DNA of 64,000 nt from Amaurobius ferox (GCA_951213105.1 OX578146.1:55347569-55411568), one strand, 5' to 3'; positions 33,157 to 45,307 are shown, numbered from the stretch's first letter. Notes: generated by a model not told the origin, from the letters alone. Translations and numbers: made by a program.

Positions 33157-33775
33157 TAAATGCTTCGTTGTAGGAATAATCAAAGTTTATTGATCACATG
33201 AAATATAAAATACTGTAATTGAGTCGGCACAGAATATAGGTATACATCTATTGCGCAAAAAAGCATTTTTATTGCAGATGCAACACTAAATATACTTTTT
33301 AACGACCTCTAAACATCTGCAGTAATAGCGAACATGGAAGCCAGATTTTATTTTGCGGTGAGTCATGTGATCTTTTCATATATCATGGATGTAATTATTA
33401 TGTTAATTTTTCTTTAAAAAACAACTTAACATATTATTTTCTGATTTTTTTTTTACAAATTTTATGGGATAATTAATATATTTACTAAAGTTTTCGAAAC
33501 AATTTGTGAACTTTAACCCTTCTTAAAAAATGTTTCCAAATTAAGTGCCGTAGGGTTCCATGTATATCATTTCTTCAACCCGGATTAAGTCCTCAACTAA
33601 TTGGGTGATATTATTCATTTTCATTCAGAGTTATGCTACAAACCGTCTCAACAACATACTAAAATTTCATTTAGATAAAATTATTTTTATGGCAGCCATT
33701 GTGTGAACGGACAGATAGACAGAATGGCCAAAATCATAAATACTTTTCATCTAGTTTGGAAAGTGTTAATAAAAA
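33157..33775 (+). repeat. R2-type hairpin repeat, copy 2
   Basis: Aligns with 22868-23690 (shared: catggaagccagattttatt, tgtaattattatg, caacccggattaa, attgggtgatattatt). It ends the same way, with gacagatagacagaatgg then a weaker hairpin and gtgttaataaaaa. Shorter than copy 1 by indels. Non-coding. Confidence 0.65.
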
Positions 33776-34419
33776 TATCATTTCGAAAAACATTTTGCGC
33801 GCTTTATAACAACTAATAATATTTAATAATTATATATACTTACATTTAAAATAATGAAATATTGAAATAATTGTATATATTTGATCAATGACATTCTTGG
33901 CTTTGCCCATGTGTTAATAACTCTTCAAGTCGTGATCGTGCTTTTGAAAGGATGCATTTAAAGTCATTTTGTGTATATTGCCCGCTACTAACCTTAGTTT
34001 TCATGACCATAAACTCATGACCAGAAAAACCAGTTTCACATAAATATTTAGTGAAAAGCGATAATAAAATTTTTATAACGTTGCTCTGTAGAATATAGAT
34101 TTCTCTTTTTTACAATTTTATGCAAAACGAAGGTAAAAAATATGTTTTTGAAAACTATGAAGCAAAATTATAAATACCTGCATTCGTGTATCGCTTGTTT
34201 TTCGTTTCATGGCAGCTATGGTGAAGCGACGCTTGCCAAAAGTCATGGCGACCCTATTACGGTCGCGATCTATGGGTTAGGAATCCCGCATTAAAGAATG
34301 CCCTAGAACTATGTAAATAGATCTTTCGTCTATCTCGCTTTACTGAGGAGTTTGTTATCCTAACATTTTTAATTATCCACTGTTGGCACTGTAAAAACAT
34401 TTATTCAATCTGTATGGTC
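33776..34419. other. No feature recognised
   Basis: AT-rich, no ORF of note. A slightly GC-richer patch at 34200-34280 has no visible structure. Confidence 0.45.
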
Positions 34420-34433
34420 ACTTTATTATAGGT

Positions 34434-34725
34434 CGGGGCGCGGTAGCCCATTGGTTAGCGCGCTGGAGTTGCACTCGGTAGACCCGGGTTCGATTTCAGC
34501 CACTGCCAAAACTGCCGCCGAGTTCATGCGGAGTACGATCACGTTAAACATGTGGGTCCGAAAGTCCTTCCGAGAGGTTGGTGGTAGGGGAAGGAGGGTA
34601 CGGTCCCTGTGGATGCCTCCCCCACAGGGTTCCGGTCTAAATTGGGTGGCACTTCTCGACCGTCCAAACAGTTACCTTACACCTTTCTGGTAGGTCGGAC
34701 GGTCTGGGTTTCAACAACATCAACA
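34434..34725 (+). mobile_element. Complete tRNA-derived SINE with 14-bp target duplication
   Basis: Flanked by actttattataggt at 34420-34433 and 34726-34739. The head has an A box (tagcccattggttagcgcg) and a B box (gggttcgatttc), so it is a tRNA-derived RNA polymerase III unit. The body holds ggttggtggtaggggaagg, and the tail ggtcggacggtctgggttt is followed by a short (CAA)n. The long exact target duplication means LINE-type retroposition. Frames across it (80 codons at 34451) are artefacts of the SINE. This is the reference copy for the others in the window. Confidence 0.93.
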
Positions 34726-34739
34726 ACTTTATTATAGGT

Positions 34740-35284
34740 TATGGTCACGTTACTAAAGGTCATGGTCACTTTACTATATACATCTAACGGATACAGTCAT
34801 GAAATATCCTTATAAAATTATCAGTGTGCTTAAGCACTTTCTTTGAACCCTGTGTATTTTCTACATGATGTGTTATTAAAGAAATGTCTGTTGTTTTACG
34901 GTTACTTTTACAGCAACTGGGGCAACTTAATAAAAATAGACAAGCCTTTCATATATAATTATTATTTTCTTTAGTCATATTTCTCTTGTTGTCGCTTTTA
35001 TACCATCCCCCTCATGTTTAACAATTTAGATTTTTGAATAATTTATGCATTTGAAATGGAAAAATTCAATTACATTTCCAAGCTGTCACGCCGGAACGCA
35101 AGGTTTAATAATTTAGATTTCATACTAGCAATTGTTTTCTTTGCCTTTTATGAAATGTCAGTCGGAGCAAATGAAATTACAAATGTCAGTGAAAACTTTA
35201 AAATTAATTCATGACAGAATTTTGGAGAAGACTGTCTTAATTATTTTCTACTTCTTTTAGTATGGGAAGATAATACATGCATTT
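34740..35284. other. No feature recognised
   Basis: Includes tandem-like ggtcatggtcactttacta phrases just after the SINE, then AT-rich unique-looking DNA up to the satellite. Confidence 0.45.
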
Positions 35285-35705
35285 TAAAGAAAATATACCT
35301 AATATTCATCGTTATTTCATCTTAATATAAGGATATATTAAAATAATTAAATAAATTTATTTTAAATACCCTTTAAAATACTCAATACAATTATACTGTG
35401 TTCACTATACTATAAACTAACACTTTTTTTTTCAGAAAAAAGTTTATAAAATATGGAACCCTATAATAATTTCGGTCTGACAGGTCGAAAGTAAATAAAC
35501 CTAATATATTACTCATCGTTGTTTCGTCTTTATAAAGGAATATTTTTAAATAATTAAATAAATTGATTTAAAATACCTTTAAAATACTCAATTCAATTAT
35601 ACTGTGTTCATTATACTATAAACTAACATTTTTTTCAGAAGATAAAGTAAATAAATATGGAGTTCTGTAATGAGTTGGGTCTGACTTAAAACTAATAGAA
35701 AGAAA
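35285..35705. repeat. ~200-bp satellite, units 1-2
   Basis: Units begin near 35290 and 35490 with an aaatatacctaatatattcatcgtt-like block and contain tactgtgttcactatactataaa and atatggaaccctataat-like parts. The array continues at 36684 and 41471 after two insertions. Unit ends read gacaggtcgaaag. Confidence 0.8.
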
Positions 35706-36683
35706 TCTGATGTGGGTAACACATGACTTTCCTTATATAATGCAATGAATTTACTACTTTTACAGTAAAGCAATAGGTTTTTCTTATAGTAGATACTTAT
35801 ATTCTTTCCAAGATATTGAATTTTCGACGATTAGTCGTTATTTTCATTGATTTAGCGTCATTGTTATCCTTTTGGCAAGATGTTCGTTAAATTGGCAACA
35901 TTTAAAAAGTCGACATTGGCGACATTCCCCCAAATTCGTTGCCAAAATATCGCCAAGCGTTATGGATGGAGAAATAAGTTATTTTTATAGCAAATAAATG
36001 ACTATTGGCGTTTAAATACAAATATATTACTCAAAGTATATTTTCTCATGAATGGAACGAGCTAGATCCACGAGAATGATGTCACCCAATTTATCGCATG
36101 ATATTACATATAAAAAGTGAACATGTTTCTCAACAGTTAATATTTTTTTTTAATTAATGGTATATTTTGTTAAATTTGTTTGAAAAATGTACAATATTTC
36201 GAGAATGGTTCATACTAGCGTTCGAAAGTTTATGCCAATCGTTTTTTAAGGAAAAATTACATATAATATGTTTATTTCCGTAACTTCATTAAAGGTATTG
36301 ATTTTTTGATGATTTTTTTCAAAATTTCACTCGAAAATTTAGGCGGGTTCTGAACATTCGATTACGTTTAAAAACAGTAGGCTTCCAGTATTCATGGATT
36401 GTGAATTTTGTACCAAATTTCATTTGAATCGCTACATTCGTTCGAGAAATATCGTCTCCACAGGCTCACTGACACACACACACACATACTTTCACACACA
36501 CATACATACTTTCACACACACACATACTTTCACACACACACACACACACACACAGACATCAGTTCAAAAATGTTTGATTCGTGATCAGGGATGCTTGAAA
36601 CGTGTTCTCCCATCGAAAACTCGAATTCGAATTTTCGACCCCGTCACAAGACTTTCCTTATACATTATGTATATAAGGAAAGT
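35706..36683 (+). mobile_element. Hairpin-ended non-autonomous repeat, copy C, inserted in the satellite
   Basis: Starts TCTGATGTGGGTAACACATG and ends tatataaggaaagt. It lies between satellite unit 2 and unit 3; the neighbouring units show the empty site as aatagaaag-ta-aatatacc. Its CA tract (36474-36556) is interrupted by 'atactttcacac' several times, as in copy E only. Confidence 0.72.
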
Positions 36684-37022
36684 GATAAATATACCTCATA
36701 TATAATTCATCGTTGTTTCATTTTAATAAAGGAATATTTTTAAATAATGAAATAAAATAATTAAAAATACCCTTTAAAATGCTCATGATAATTATGTTGT
36801 GTTCACTACACTATAAACTAACATTTTTTATAGAAGAAAAGTTAATAAAATATGGAGCTTTATAATGATTTTGGTTTGACTGAAAATCAATAGAAAGTAT
36901 ATATACTTAATATATAATTCATCGTTGCTTCATCTTAATATAGATATATTTCAAAAATAATTAAATAAATTAATTTATAATACACTTTGAAATACTCATT
37001 GCAATTATACTGTGTTCACTAC
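36684..37022. repeat. ~200-bp satellite, unit 3 and the first part of unit 4
   Basis: Unit 3 at 36686 and unit 4 at about 36894. Unit 4 is split by the LTR retrotransposon; bases 37018-37022 (actac) are the left target copy and the rest resumes at 41471. Confidence 0.8.
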
Positions 37023-37955
37023 TATGAGACCAGAAATTGTTCTCACATGAGACACTTTTATTTGAGTATTTATGGTGGCCAGAACGCCGATCAAAGCGTG
37101 CAGACTGGCTGGCACCGAAGTTTATGAGGACTTGGACTTTTAGGTCAAAAGGACTATAAATTTAGGTGTGCAAGACCAAAGGGGCTGAGAGGGCCTTGCT
37201 ATATGCGAAATGATGCCATTGGGTTGAGAAGAACCAATGAGCGTCAAGGGGAAGAAGGGCGGAGCTACCCCCCCCCCCCCCCGCTTCGCCGAAGGAACCA
37301 CAGCTTGGATGAGAGGAAAGAAATCAGAGTTCGGAGCACACACCCCAGAGTTGTGGACGAAATACACGAATACACGAATTTTGTTAAATAAAAGAAAATA
37401 ATCACGAATTTTGACTTAAAGTACGAGTAGTTGTTGAGTGTCCCGTAGAGGTGATCTATGTGCAAGTGCATTATAGTACGAGTAGGAGCCACACACCCCA
37501 GAGTTGTGGCAAGAGAGATGATAAGCCCAAGATTGGAGAGATGATAAGCCCAAGATTAAACTGGAAGGTATGTGCTCTGATTGTTAAAGGTCCTAGACAC
37601 CATCGTAAAACTAATAATTCTAGTCGTATATCTCCTCTTGCTAAAATAATTAAATGAAGATTGATAATAAATGAAAATTGATATTTATGATAAATTGATG
37701 TTATTGATAAATTGATGTAAATTAATAAATGTTTTTGTTAAGTTTAAATAGTCTAATCTTTTTATATTAATTAATAATGCTTTTCAGGACTTACACAAAA
37801 GGTAAAAATAATTGGAGGGTTTATTGCGGCACAATAACGAGCAATGTACTTTTTAATGTTAATTCCACTATATATGAATTTACGGCAATGTTAATGTCAT
37901 TTAAAATAATGAATTTAATATTTAAAAGTGTACTTTAGACAATTCTTACCGCACA
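37023..37955 (+). repeat. 5' LTR of the non-coding element
   Basis: Starts tatgagaccagaaattg (the 3' copy has tgtgagacc) and ends taccgcaca. Holds a C16 run at 37270-37285, shorter in the other copy, and lacks ~50 bp present there near 40860-40920. AATAAA occurs near 37669. Confidence 0.85.
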
Positions 37956-37957
37956 TA

Positions 37958-37975
37958 TGGTGCCGTGACCAGGAT
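37958..37975 (+). promoter_or_regulatory. Primer-binding site, tRNA-His
   Basis: tggtgccgtgaccaggat, two bases after the LTR, is the exact complement of the 3' end of animal tRNA-His as I know it. Perfect for 18 bases. Confidence 0.85.
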
Positions 37976-40511
37976 GAATGAATTAAATTTAGTTAAAATT
38001 TTGTTTTGTGAATGAATGAATAAATTCACAGAAGGTGCTAAAAAAGGGTTGAAATAAAAAAATAATTGAAAAATTGTGAGTGCGAAATAAAGCATGTTTG
38101 TTGTTCAGTTACAACGTAAGGAAAGGTTACGATAATCATGTATGTATAAATAAATATGGAAATGAAAATAAAATGTAAATAAATATGGAAATGAAAATAA
38201 ATGTAAGTATTGTTGAGGAAAGTTGTACGATAATAAATATAAATGTGAAATACATATATAGTGAATATAAATAAATACGGAATGAATAAATGAATATGTT
38301 AAATAATAACGCATTTAGATGTCAGTGGGGAATGTAAATAAAAACATGACAGTTATCGATGAGATACGATATCAGTTGAAAAGTGTTTGTAAACAAACGG
38401 CAATCTACGTAAAAAAAATATATATACTCTGTTGGTAATGTAATATAAATTATTGATTAGTTATTTTTAAATGTGAAAAGTTGTGAAAATATAATCTGAA
38501 TTAGGTGTTGAGAAATGTTATGATAAATAAAAATGAATTAGGATGAAATAAATGCCATATATGGTAAATAAAATAAATGATAATATGTATTACGGCGATA
38601 AAGGGGTTTGCCGCAGTTAATTAAATGTCAAGATAAGTAATAATTAGATAATAATGTGTGAGATAGAATGATAAACAATCAAGCGTTATAAATAGTTATA
38701 AATGTCAGGTATTCAAAGTCATAAGGATTAAAATAAATTGAAATACATAAATATGATAAATTTTATAGATACGGTGAGTAAATAAATCCGCGTTCAAAAA
38801 GGATATATAAATAATAAATAGAAAGGATTTCAAGTTATAAGATGTTAAGAAGATAAAATAAAAATTTTCAATTAAGTAAATAAAGGGTTTTCAGACAAGA
38901 AATTAAAGTCTTGTGTGTGTTTAAAAAGATGAAATAATTTTATATAAAATGTAAAAGTTATGAACGTGTTAAGCAAGGAGTTAAAATAAATAAAATTTAA
39001 ACAAATTATATATAAAAAAAGTTAAAAGTTTAAAATTAAATTTCAAAATTAAAAAAAAAATTAAATTTCAAAAAAAAAAAATCAAATTTTTTTTTTATAA
39101 TTTCATAAAGTCATATGGAATGTATAGAGAAAACAAAATTAAATAAGAGAGAATCTTAATAACAAATGGAAAGGTGAAATTTAAATAATAAGATAATACA
39201 ATAAAATAATGTTAAATTTTACATGAAGTCAGTATAAAAAGGGTATACATGCAGTAAAAGAAGGCACCATTCAGATGACTTTGATAATTAATACAGGCCA
39301 CCTCAAAGGAACCAACTGAATAATATTTAAATAAGGGGCTATTTAAGTTGAGTTTAAAAAAAAGAGAGCTATACAATGCTAATATAATGTACAAGCTCAA
39401 CTGAGCATTATTGTATAAAGGTTAATTAGCAGATATGATTAATAATTAAATTGATGAGGAGGTATATATATTTAAAAGACTAAGTCGACGTTTATATAAC
39501 ACGCCGAGTGGGTTAATAAAATATGCACAATACTTGATTACAAGTCGTGAACACGCTGGCAGTATCCTTGTTCAGCGCGCTTTACTCAGCGCCGCACGTT
39601 GTCCATTTCAACGTTGCATTCTCATAGTTCTAAGAGTAAAGTTGAGGGAATTCAGGCTGCTAATCGCTGTGCAAAAAAAAAACGATTAAAAAGAGGAATC
39701 GTTGTCGAGGGTCTCCTTGCAAGCTGGTCACTTTCCAAGTTCGGAAAGTATAGTTGAACACCGTTTCCGGTTATTCACTACCGATGGAGAAAAAGGGGTC
39801 TTTCAGAAGGGTTCTTTTAATGATCTTTTTGAAAATGATAAATCAGTAAGTGTCATCAAGTGCAAGGGGTTGTTGTTGTTTGTTTACATAAAATGCGTTA
39901 TAAAGAAAAAAAGTTTAAAGGGAAGATGTCATCCCATATGCAATTGCAAGGGGAGTTACAAGATTATGTGAATAGTATATATATATTTCAATAGCTGATG
40001 TAAAAAAAAGAAAAAAATATGTGATTGTATTAATAAGTATGTACCAGTATCAAGGTTCAGCAAAAATGTTATATATGTGATGAAGTTATCAATTATGAAA
40101 ATTAATGAAGTATGAAAAGAATTGTGTTCAAAAAGTAATAATGTGTAATTTGTACAAAAAAAAAGTGTAATGGTGTTAAAAATATAAAAGTAGATAGTAG
40201 TGTGTAACATTTCAAAGTGAATGTGCATATGTTTAAAAATCTTTTTACATAGTCAAAATTTAATTTAGGTTCAATTGAAAGCTGGACCTGGTAGAGTTCT
40301 TGAGTACATAACTTATGTTTATTTAGTGTATATAATGTGCTATAAAACTTTCGTGCTACAGCAAGACTGTTGAACTAATTCTGGACGAACTTTGGCCCCA
40401 AGAAAGTGAAAAATGCCAATCAAAAAGTGGCATCTGATTGGAACTTTTTTTCGAACTCTATTGTTGTTGAATTTTTTCTTGTGTGTTTTTTTTGTTGTCT
40501 GTGGGGAGATA

Positions 40512-41470
40512 TGTGAGACCAGAAATTGTTCTCACATGAGACACTTTCATTTGAGTATTTATGGTGGCCAGAACGCCGATCAAAGCGTGCAGACTGGCTG
40601 GCACCGAAGTTTATGAGGACTTGAACTTTTAGGTCAAAAGGAATATAAATTTGTGTGTGCAAGACCAAAGGGGCTGAGAGAGGCCTTGCTATATGCGAAA
40701 TGATGCCATTGGGTTGAGAAGAACCAATGTGCACCAAGGGGAAGAAGGGCGGAGCTACCCCCCGCCGAAGGAACCACAGCTTGGATGAGAGGAAAGAAAT
40801 CAGAGTTCGGAGCCACACACCCCAGAGTTGTGGACGAAATACACGAGTTTGAGTTATAGACAAAATGAGAGTGCAGTAGCATACGAAAGACAGCGAGGAG
40901 CAGAAATGGAGATCAGACATGAAAAGAAAATAATCATGAATTTTGACTTAAAGTACGAATAGTTGTTGAGTGTCCCGTAGAGGTAATCTATGTGCAAGTG
41001 CATTATAGTACGAGTAGGAGCCACACACCCCAGAGTTGTGGCAAGAGAGATGATAAGCCCAAGATTGGAGAGATGATAAGCCCAAGATTAAACTGGAAGG
41101 TATGTGCTCTGATTGTTAATGGTCGTAGACACCATCGTAAAACTAATAATTCTAGTCGCATATCTCCCCTTGCTAAAATAATTAAATGAAGTTTGATAAT
41201 AAATTAAAATTGATATTTATGATAAATTGATGTAAATTAATAGACGTTTTTGTTAAGTTTAAATAGTCTAATCTTTTTACATTGATTAATAATGCTTCTC
41301 AGGACTTACACAAAAGGTAAAATGATTGGAGGGTTTATTGCGGCACAATAACCAGCAATGTACTTTTTAATGTTAATTCCACTATATATGAATTTACGGC
41401 AATGTTAATGTGATTTCAAATAATTAATTTAATATTTAAAAGTGTACTTTAGACAATTTTTACCGCCACA
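40512..41470 (+). repeat. 3' LTR of the non-coding element
   Basis: Starts tgtgagaccagaaattg after gtggggaga (the polypurine tract, 40501-40509) and ends taccgccaca. It aligns with the 5' LTR except for indels and scattered substitutions. Confidence 0.85.
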
Positions 41471-41720
41471 ACTACACTATGAACTAGCATTTCTTTTCAG
41501 AAGATAATTTAATAAAATATGGAGCCCTATAATGATTTCGGTCTGACAGGATATCAATAGACCGTAAATATACCTAATATACAATTCATCGTTGTTTTAT
41601 CTTAATATAGGGATTTTTGGAAACAATTAATTAAAATAATTTATAAAATAGCATTTAAAATACTCATTATGATTATACTGTGTTCACTAGGCTATAAACT
41701 AATTTAGAAGAAACCTCCAG
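41471..41720. repeat. ~200-bp satellite, remainder of unit 4 and unit 5
   Basis: Resumes with actacactatgaactagc, matching the interior of other units; unit 5 starts near 41565 (aatatacctaatatacaattc) and decays by ~41720. Confidence 0.75.
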
Positions 41721-42251
41721 AAGTAGCATTTCTTACTGAAAAGAGGGAAAACGAAGATGCCAGATTGCTACAATAATATTTGAAGTATAGATTGTATGAT
41801 ATTTTATATTTGTATTGAGATTTGATTGAAGTTGCTCTTTTGGAACTTGTCTGTATAGTTTATATTAAAATTGTCATGGAAACTATCAACGTGTCTCAAT
41901 GCAGAATAATGTCATGAAAAATATTTAATTTAAGAAAAAAGTGTGGTCTAAATATGAGAATTAAATACCAACTTATCTAGTTCTGGGTATAGGCATTAAC
42001 TGTGTGGATATAACATCTCTCATTTACACTGTGTCTTTATTCATCTTACTCCAACACCATGAACAACCACGGACACATATGTGGATGGACTTGCATATAA
42101 ATAAGTTCCAAATATGTTCAAAACATCTCGAAACGTACTATTTATCCAAGATCTAGAATGCCAGATATTTTGGGAGAACCAGATTTTTTCATAAACAAAA
42201 ACTGTTGATAAATAATGCATTTATGATCAGCTACTATTGTTATATTGACTG
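41721..42251. other. No feature recognised
   Basis: AT-rich, no motif. Confidence 0.45.
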
Positions 42252-42255
42252 TTAA

Positions 42256-42326
42256 CCCTTTCCGAACGGTCGACGCGCCCATGCTTCGATTGATAACGTG
42301 TATTCAAGACTGCTGTCCGATAAGGG
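42256..42326. mobile_element. 71-bp TTAA MITE
   Basis: Flanked by TTAA at 42252-42255 and 42327-42330. Ends are CCCTTTCCGAACGG and the complement of CCCTTATCGGACAGC, an imperfect ~12-bp terminal repeat. CCC ends with TTAA match the piggyBac pattern. Both sides carry ttgttatattgactgt, so it sits in a locally duplicated stretch. Confidence 0.6.
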
Positions 42327-42330
42327 TTAA

Positions 42331-42655
42331 GGCTATTATTGTTATATTGACTGTCAAGGCTATTGAATATTAAGACTCTTAATAATTAAGGATTTAATAA
42401 TCAGCGACTATTAATGATTGAGACTATTTATCATTAAGATTATTGATAATCAGTTAATACCGATATTGAATAGTATTGGTGATGAGAGGCTATTGATGAT
42501 AAAGACCATAAATGATCAGCGACTATTTATGATTAATATTTTAATGAACAGCGACTATTAACAATTAAGGGGACTAATAATTTTGACTTTAGATTATCGG
42601 CGATTATTGATGGGTAAGACTGTTGATGATTAAGGATATTGATAAGTGACATCAA
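42331..42655. repeat. Degenerate gactatt/gattaag repeats
   Basis: Repeats of variants of cagcgactattaatgat and attgataatcag over ~320 bp, with no fixed period. Confidence 0.6.
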
Positions 42656-42879
42656 GTTAAAAGAAATCTATAATCAATGTTATAATTTTCCCACATAATC
42701 GAAATCATTTGATATGCAGAGAAAGTCGTCAGATAGGATTTTAATTACATACGCAGCTACCCATGTAAGTTCAATATCAAATTTTAAGAGATGTAACTGA
42801 TTTTTTTGTATAAGCCGTTGACGTTCCATCATAGCCACTAATGCATATTTTTACCTTACAGTATATACATACTTACTTT

Positions 42880-43145
42880 TGTAAGTTTTACTTTCCCTGC
42901 AATACATTGTAATGTACACGGAAGGTATTGTAATCATGTCGAAAATCGCACCTCGAGTTTTTGACGAATCTATACGTTTCGGGACCTATAGAACAAGAAA
43001 ACACATTTTTAGAGTGACTCCTGTGTGTGTGTGTGCAATGTATATATCCAATCTAACTGTAAAACTAATTTACCAAATTTCATAAAATTTGGTAAATATG
43101 TCACTTGTGGGTAACCCGGGTTCTGATCAGATTTGGCACGATTCG
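42880..43145 (-). repeat. Relative of the hairpin repeat family, minus strand
   Basis: Left end ttactttccctgcaatacat with a complementary half gtaatgtacacggaaggt, then tgtcgaaaatcgcacctcg and a gtgtgtgtgtgtgt tract, as in the reverse of the family 3' end. A separate perfect hairpin, ttaccaaattt-cata-aaatttggtaa, lies at 43070-43095. Diverged and short. Confidence 0.55.
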
Positions 43146-44699
43146 GGATAAAAGAACATGCGTTTTTTTTAGAAATGGTATACAAAAATCGCCAAAATCT
43201 GAAATAATAGATTATATATGCTCAAATGTGTCAATTAAATGCTTATATTTTACTTATAACAACTCTATGCTTATATCAACTCTATTACTCTAGGACCAGC
43301 AGTTCTTGAGATGTTATATTTTCTCGCATTTTTACTATGCCGCTTTTGAGAGTAAGTCCAGTTACCAAATGAAAATGAAAATTGAATTAAACGTGCAAAT
43401 TCAGTGTAATTACAAAGAATTATGCGTGCTATTTTGTGCAATGAAACTCAACTTAATGAATCGCTAAGGAAATAAAGAGAAAAGGAATTTGAGTCGGTAA
43501 AGAAAGTCATGTGCTGCCAAAATCAGATTCTTTTCACTTAACTCAAAATAGTCAAGGAATATTTTCATCCTCACCAAAAGAACTATTCAGAGTAAAATAA
43601 TCAACTTTTCCAATATCGAATACTTACTTCAATTAAAGGTAAATTAAACTTTTAATTAAACATAGCTCGATAGTATGCAAATTCAAACATGAACGCATTT
43701 CACTAATGCCATAATATCTGATAAAGCTCGCGTTTTCCTTAATGCATCTGGAAGAATGCTTACAGAGATTATATTACTCTCAGTTGTTTCAAGTGTCCAG
43801 ATATATTGAAGTGCAAATGGAAACGTTAGGTATTACTCCTCTTTGATAAATTTGTTTGAAAGGATTTGCTAAATTTAGGATGCACATGTTTAATGAACTG
43901 AAATGAAGCTATTTTTGTTTTGTAAGCAGGCGATTTCTCTGCACTTATTAAAGAATGAGGCGATCTAAAACTTTGTAAATTATTTTATTTACTAGTCATT
44001 ATCTATCTTAATAAATTATGAAATGAATGGTGAAATTGAGAGCGATAATTATTGGTTGCAAAACGACCTAATAGAATTTCAAAATTGTTTGGCTAGTATT
44101 TTTATCAATATACATAGACTTACGATATATTTAAGTATAAACTCTCATAGTTTTAAGATTTCTATCACGAATATTAACTCTAGATATTGCATATGTACGG
44201 GTAAAGCCCACATTGAGAATAATACTAGGTTTATCCGGATAAACCGAGTTCTATCCAGCCGCCTTGTGTAACGCCCGAAATGAAATGCACGTTGAATCAA
44301 TTTCGGGTTTTACCCAGGAGAAGCGCTGGATATCCACAACACGGTTCTGGGTAATACTATAATTTGATTCACGCAACATGGTATGGGCATGCGTTATGCG
44401 TTTTTATGATTATGGGCACGCGTCACATGTACAAGAACCAAAATTATCGATCTACTCGCAGCAGATTAATTATTAACAATGGCTGTGGAAGACAGAACCA
44501 CGTGTGATGTTTAATGAGCGTTTTAATAAAAGTTTTAAATAATTAATTATTTCAATGGGCTCAAATAGCTTTTATATGTGATGAGAAATGTACTGCGAGA
44601 TTTTGCAGTCCTAGTAACTACCATCGAACGTAATGATTTATGATCAGTGAACAATATGATTTACACTTACCGATATCTACTAGAACTGAGAGTCGAGGA
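43146..44699. other. No gene recognised
   Basis: AT-rich. A 82-codon frame at 44023-44271 shows no motif. 44220-44400 is GC-richer (cggataaaccgagtt, acgcccgaa) without structure I can name. Confidence 0.45.
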
Positions 44700-45306
44700 C
44701 TACATGTCAAAAGATTCTGTGCTCGGGCATGAGCCTATGTTACTTTGAGCACTAGAGTCAGAGAAGCACGATTAAAGTGGTGTCGTCAGCAAGCGACTTG
44801 GATAGAAACGCAATGGCCCAATGTACTCTTGATTACCCTTCGATTTGTCCTAGATTCAGATAAAAAAAACGTGTAGGGATCTGGAGAGAACGAGGGACAC
44901 GCAACCAGCTATTGAACACCATTGAACACTACACCCTTATTCTTGTCAATAATCTTGATTGGTTGGTTCACAGGGTTGATAGTTCAGACGGAAATTGTGT
45001 TGGCGAAAATGTACCGGGATCAAATCCACGAATCTCTATGCTGCAGCAATGGGTCAATATTTTTTTTAAGAATCTCAACCCTCATCCACACAGAGCAGGG
45101 CCGGAGGACGATGAGCTTGAGAGCGAAGTTATTGTTAGTATGCTGTGGATAGCTTATTCTTGGGACATCAAACTCTTCGAAAATCTTTGCGATACTCTTA
45201 GAATAGCTATCTTTGACCATCCGCTCCTCCACTACTCTCCAAGATCTGAAAAATTGCCCTTCTACAGGTATGGTAATTACCGTTATTTGCTGAACTGGAT
45301 CAACTG
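44700..45306 (+). pseudogene. Decayed Tc1-type transposase, C-terminal half
   Basis: First part (44775-44890) reads ARLKWCRQQATWIETQWPNV then FVLDSDKK in one frame, and WRERGTRNQ after a shift, as in Tc1 around the first catalytic D. A middle piece in the frame of 44922 has TGLIVQTEIVLAKMYRDQI. The 3' frame (44912-45307) has HRAGPEDDELESEVIV, then AYSWDIKLFENLCDTL, where E of ENL fits the last catalytic residue. Several shifts and stops are present. The 131-codon frame alone would look novel but is this relic. Confidence 0.78.
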
Positions 45307-45307
45307 A

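Larger units (their letters stand above)
37023..41470 (+). mobile_element. Non-coding LTR retrotransposon (LARD-like), 4.4 kb
   Basis: Two related LTRs (37023-37955 and 40512-41470), 5-bp target duplication actac (37018-37022, 41471-41475), a tRNA-His primer site and a purine tract before the 3' LTR. The 2.55-kb interior (37956-40511) is A-rich with many aaataaat runs and no gag or pol; the longest frame is under 100 codons. Such large non-coding derivatives depend on enzymes from an autonomous partner. 5-bp duplications and tRNA-His priming fit Pao/BEL or gypsy equally. LTRs differ by indels, so it is older than the gypsy copy. Confidence 0.88.

Noticed and set aside
34451..34693. 80-codon ORF (also similar at 2328-2597)
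   Set aside because: Both are readings of the SINE body; similarity reflects the repeat, not protein constraint.
36394..36705. 103-codon ORF with HTHTHT repeats
   Set aside because: Lies in repeat copy C and reads its CA tract.
39702..39971. 89-codon ORF in the LARD interior
   Set aside because: No motif, and A-rich sequence with many short frames around it.
44912..45307. Novel host protein
   Set aside because: Blocks match the Tc1 transposase C-terminus with frameshifts; scored as a pseudogene.
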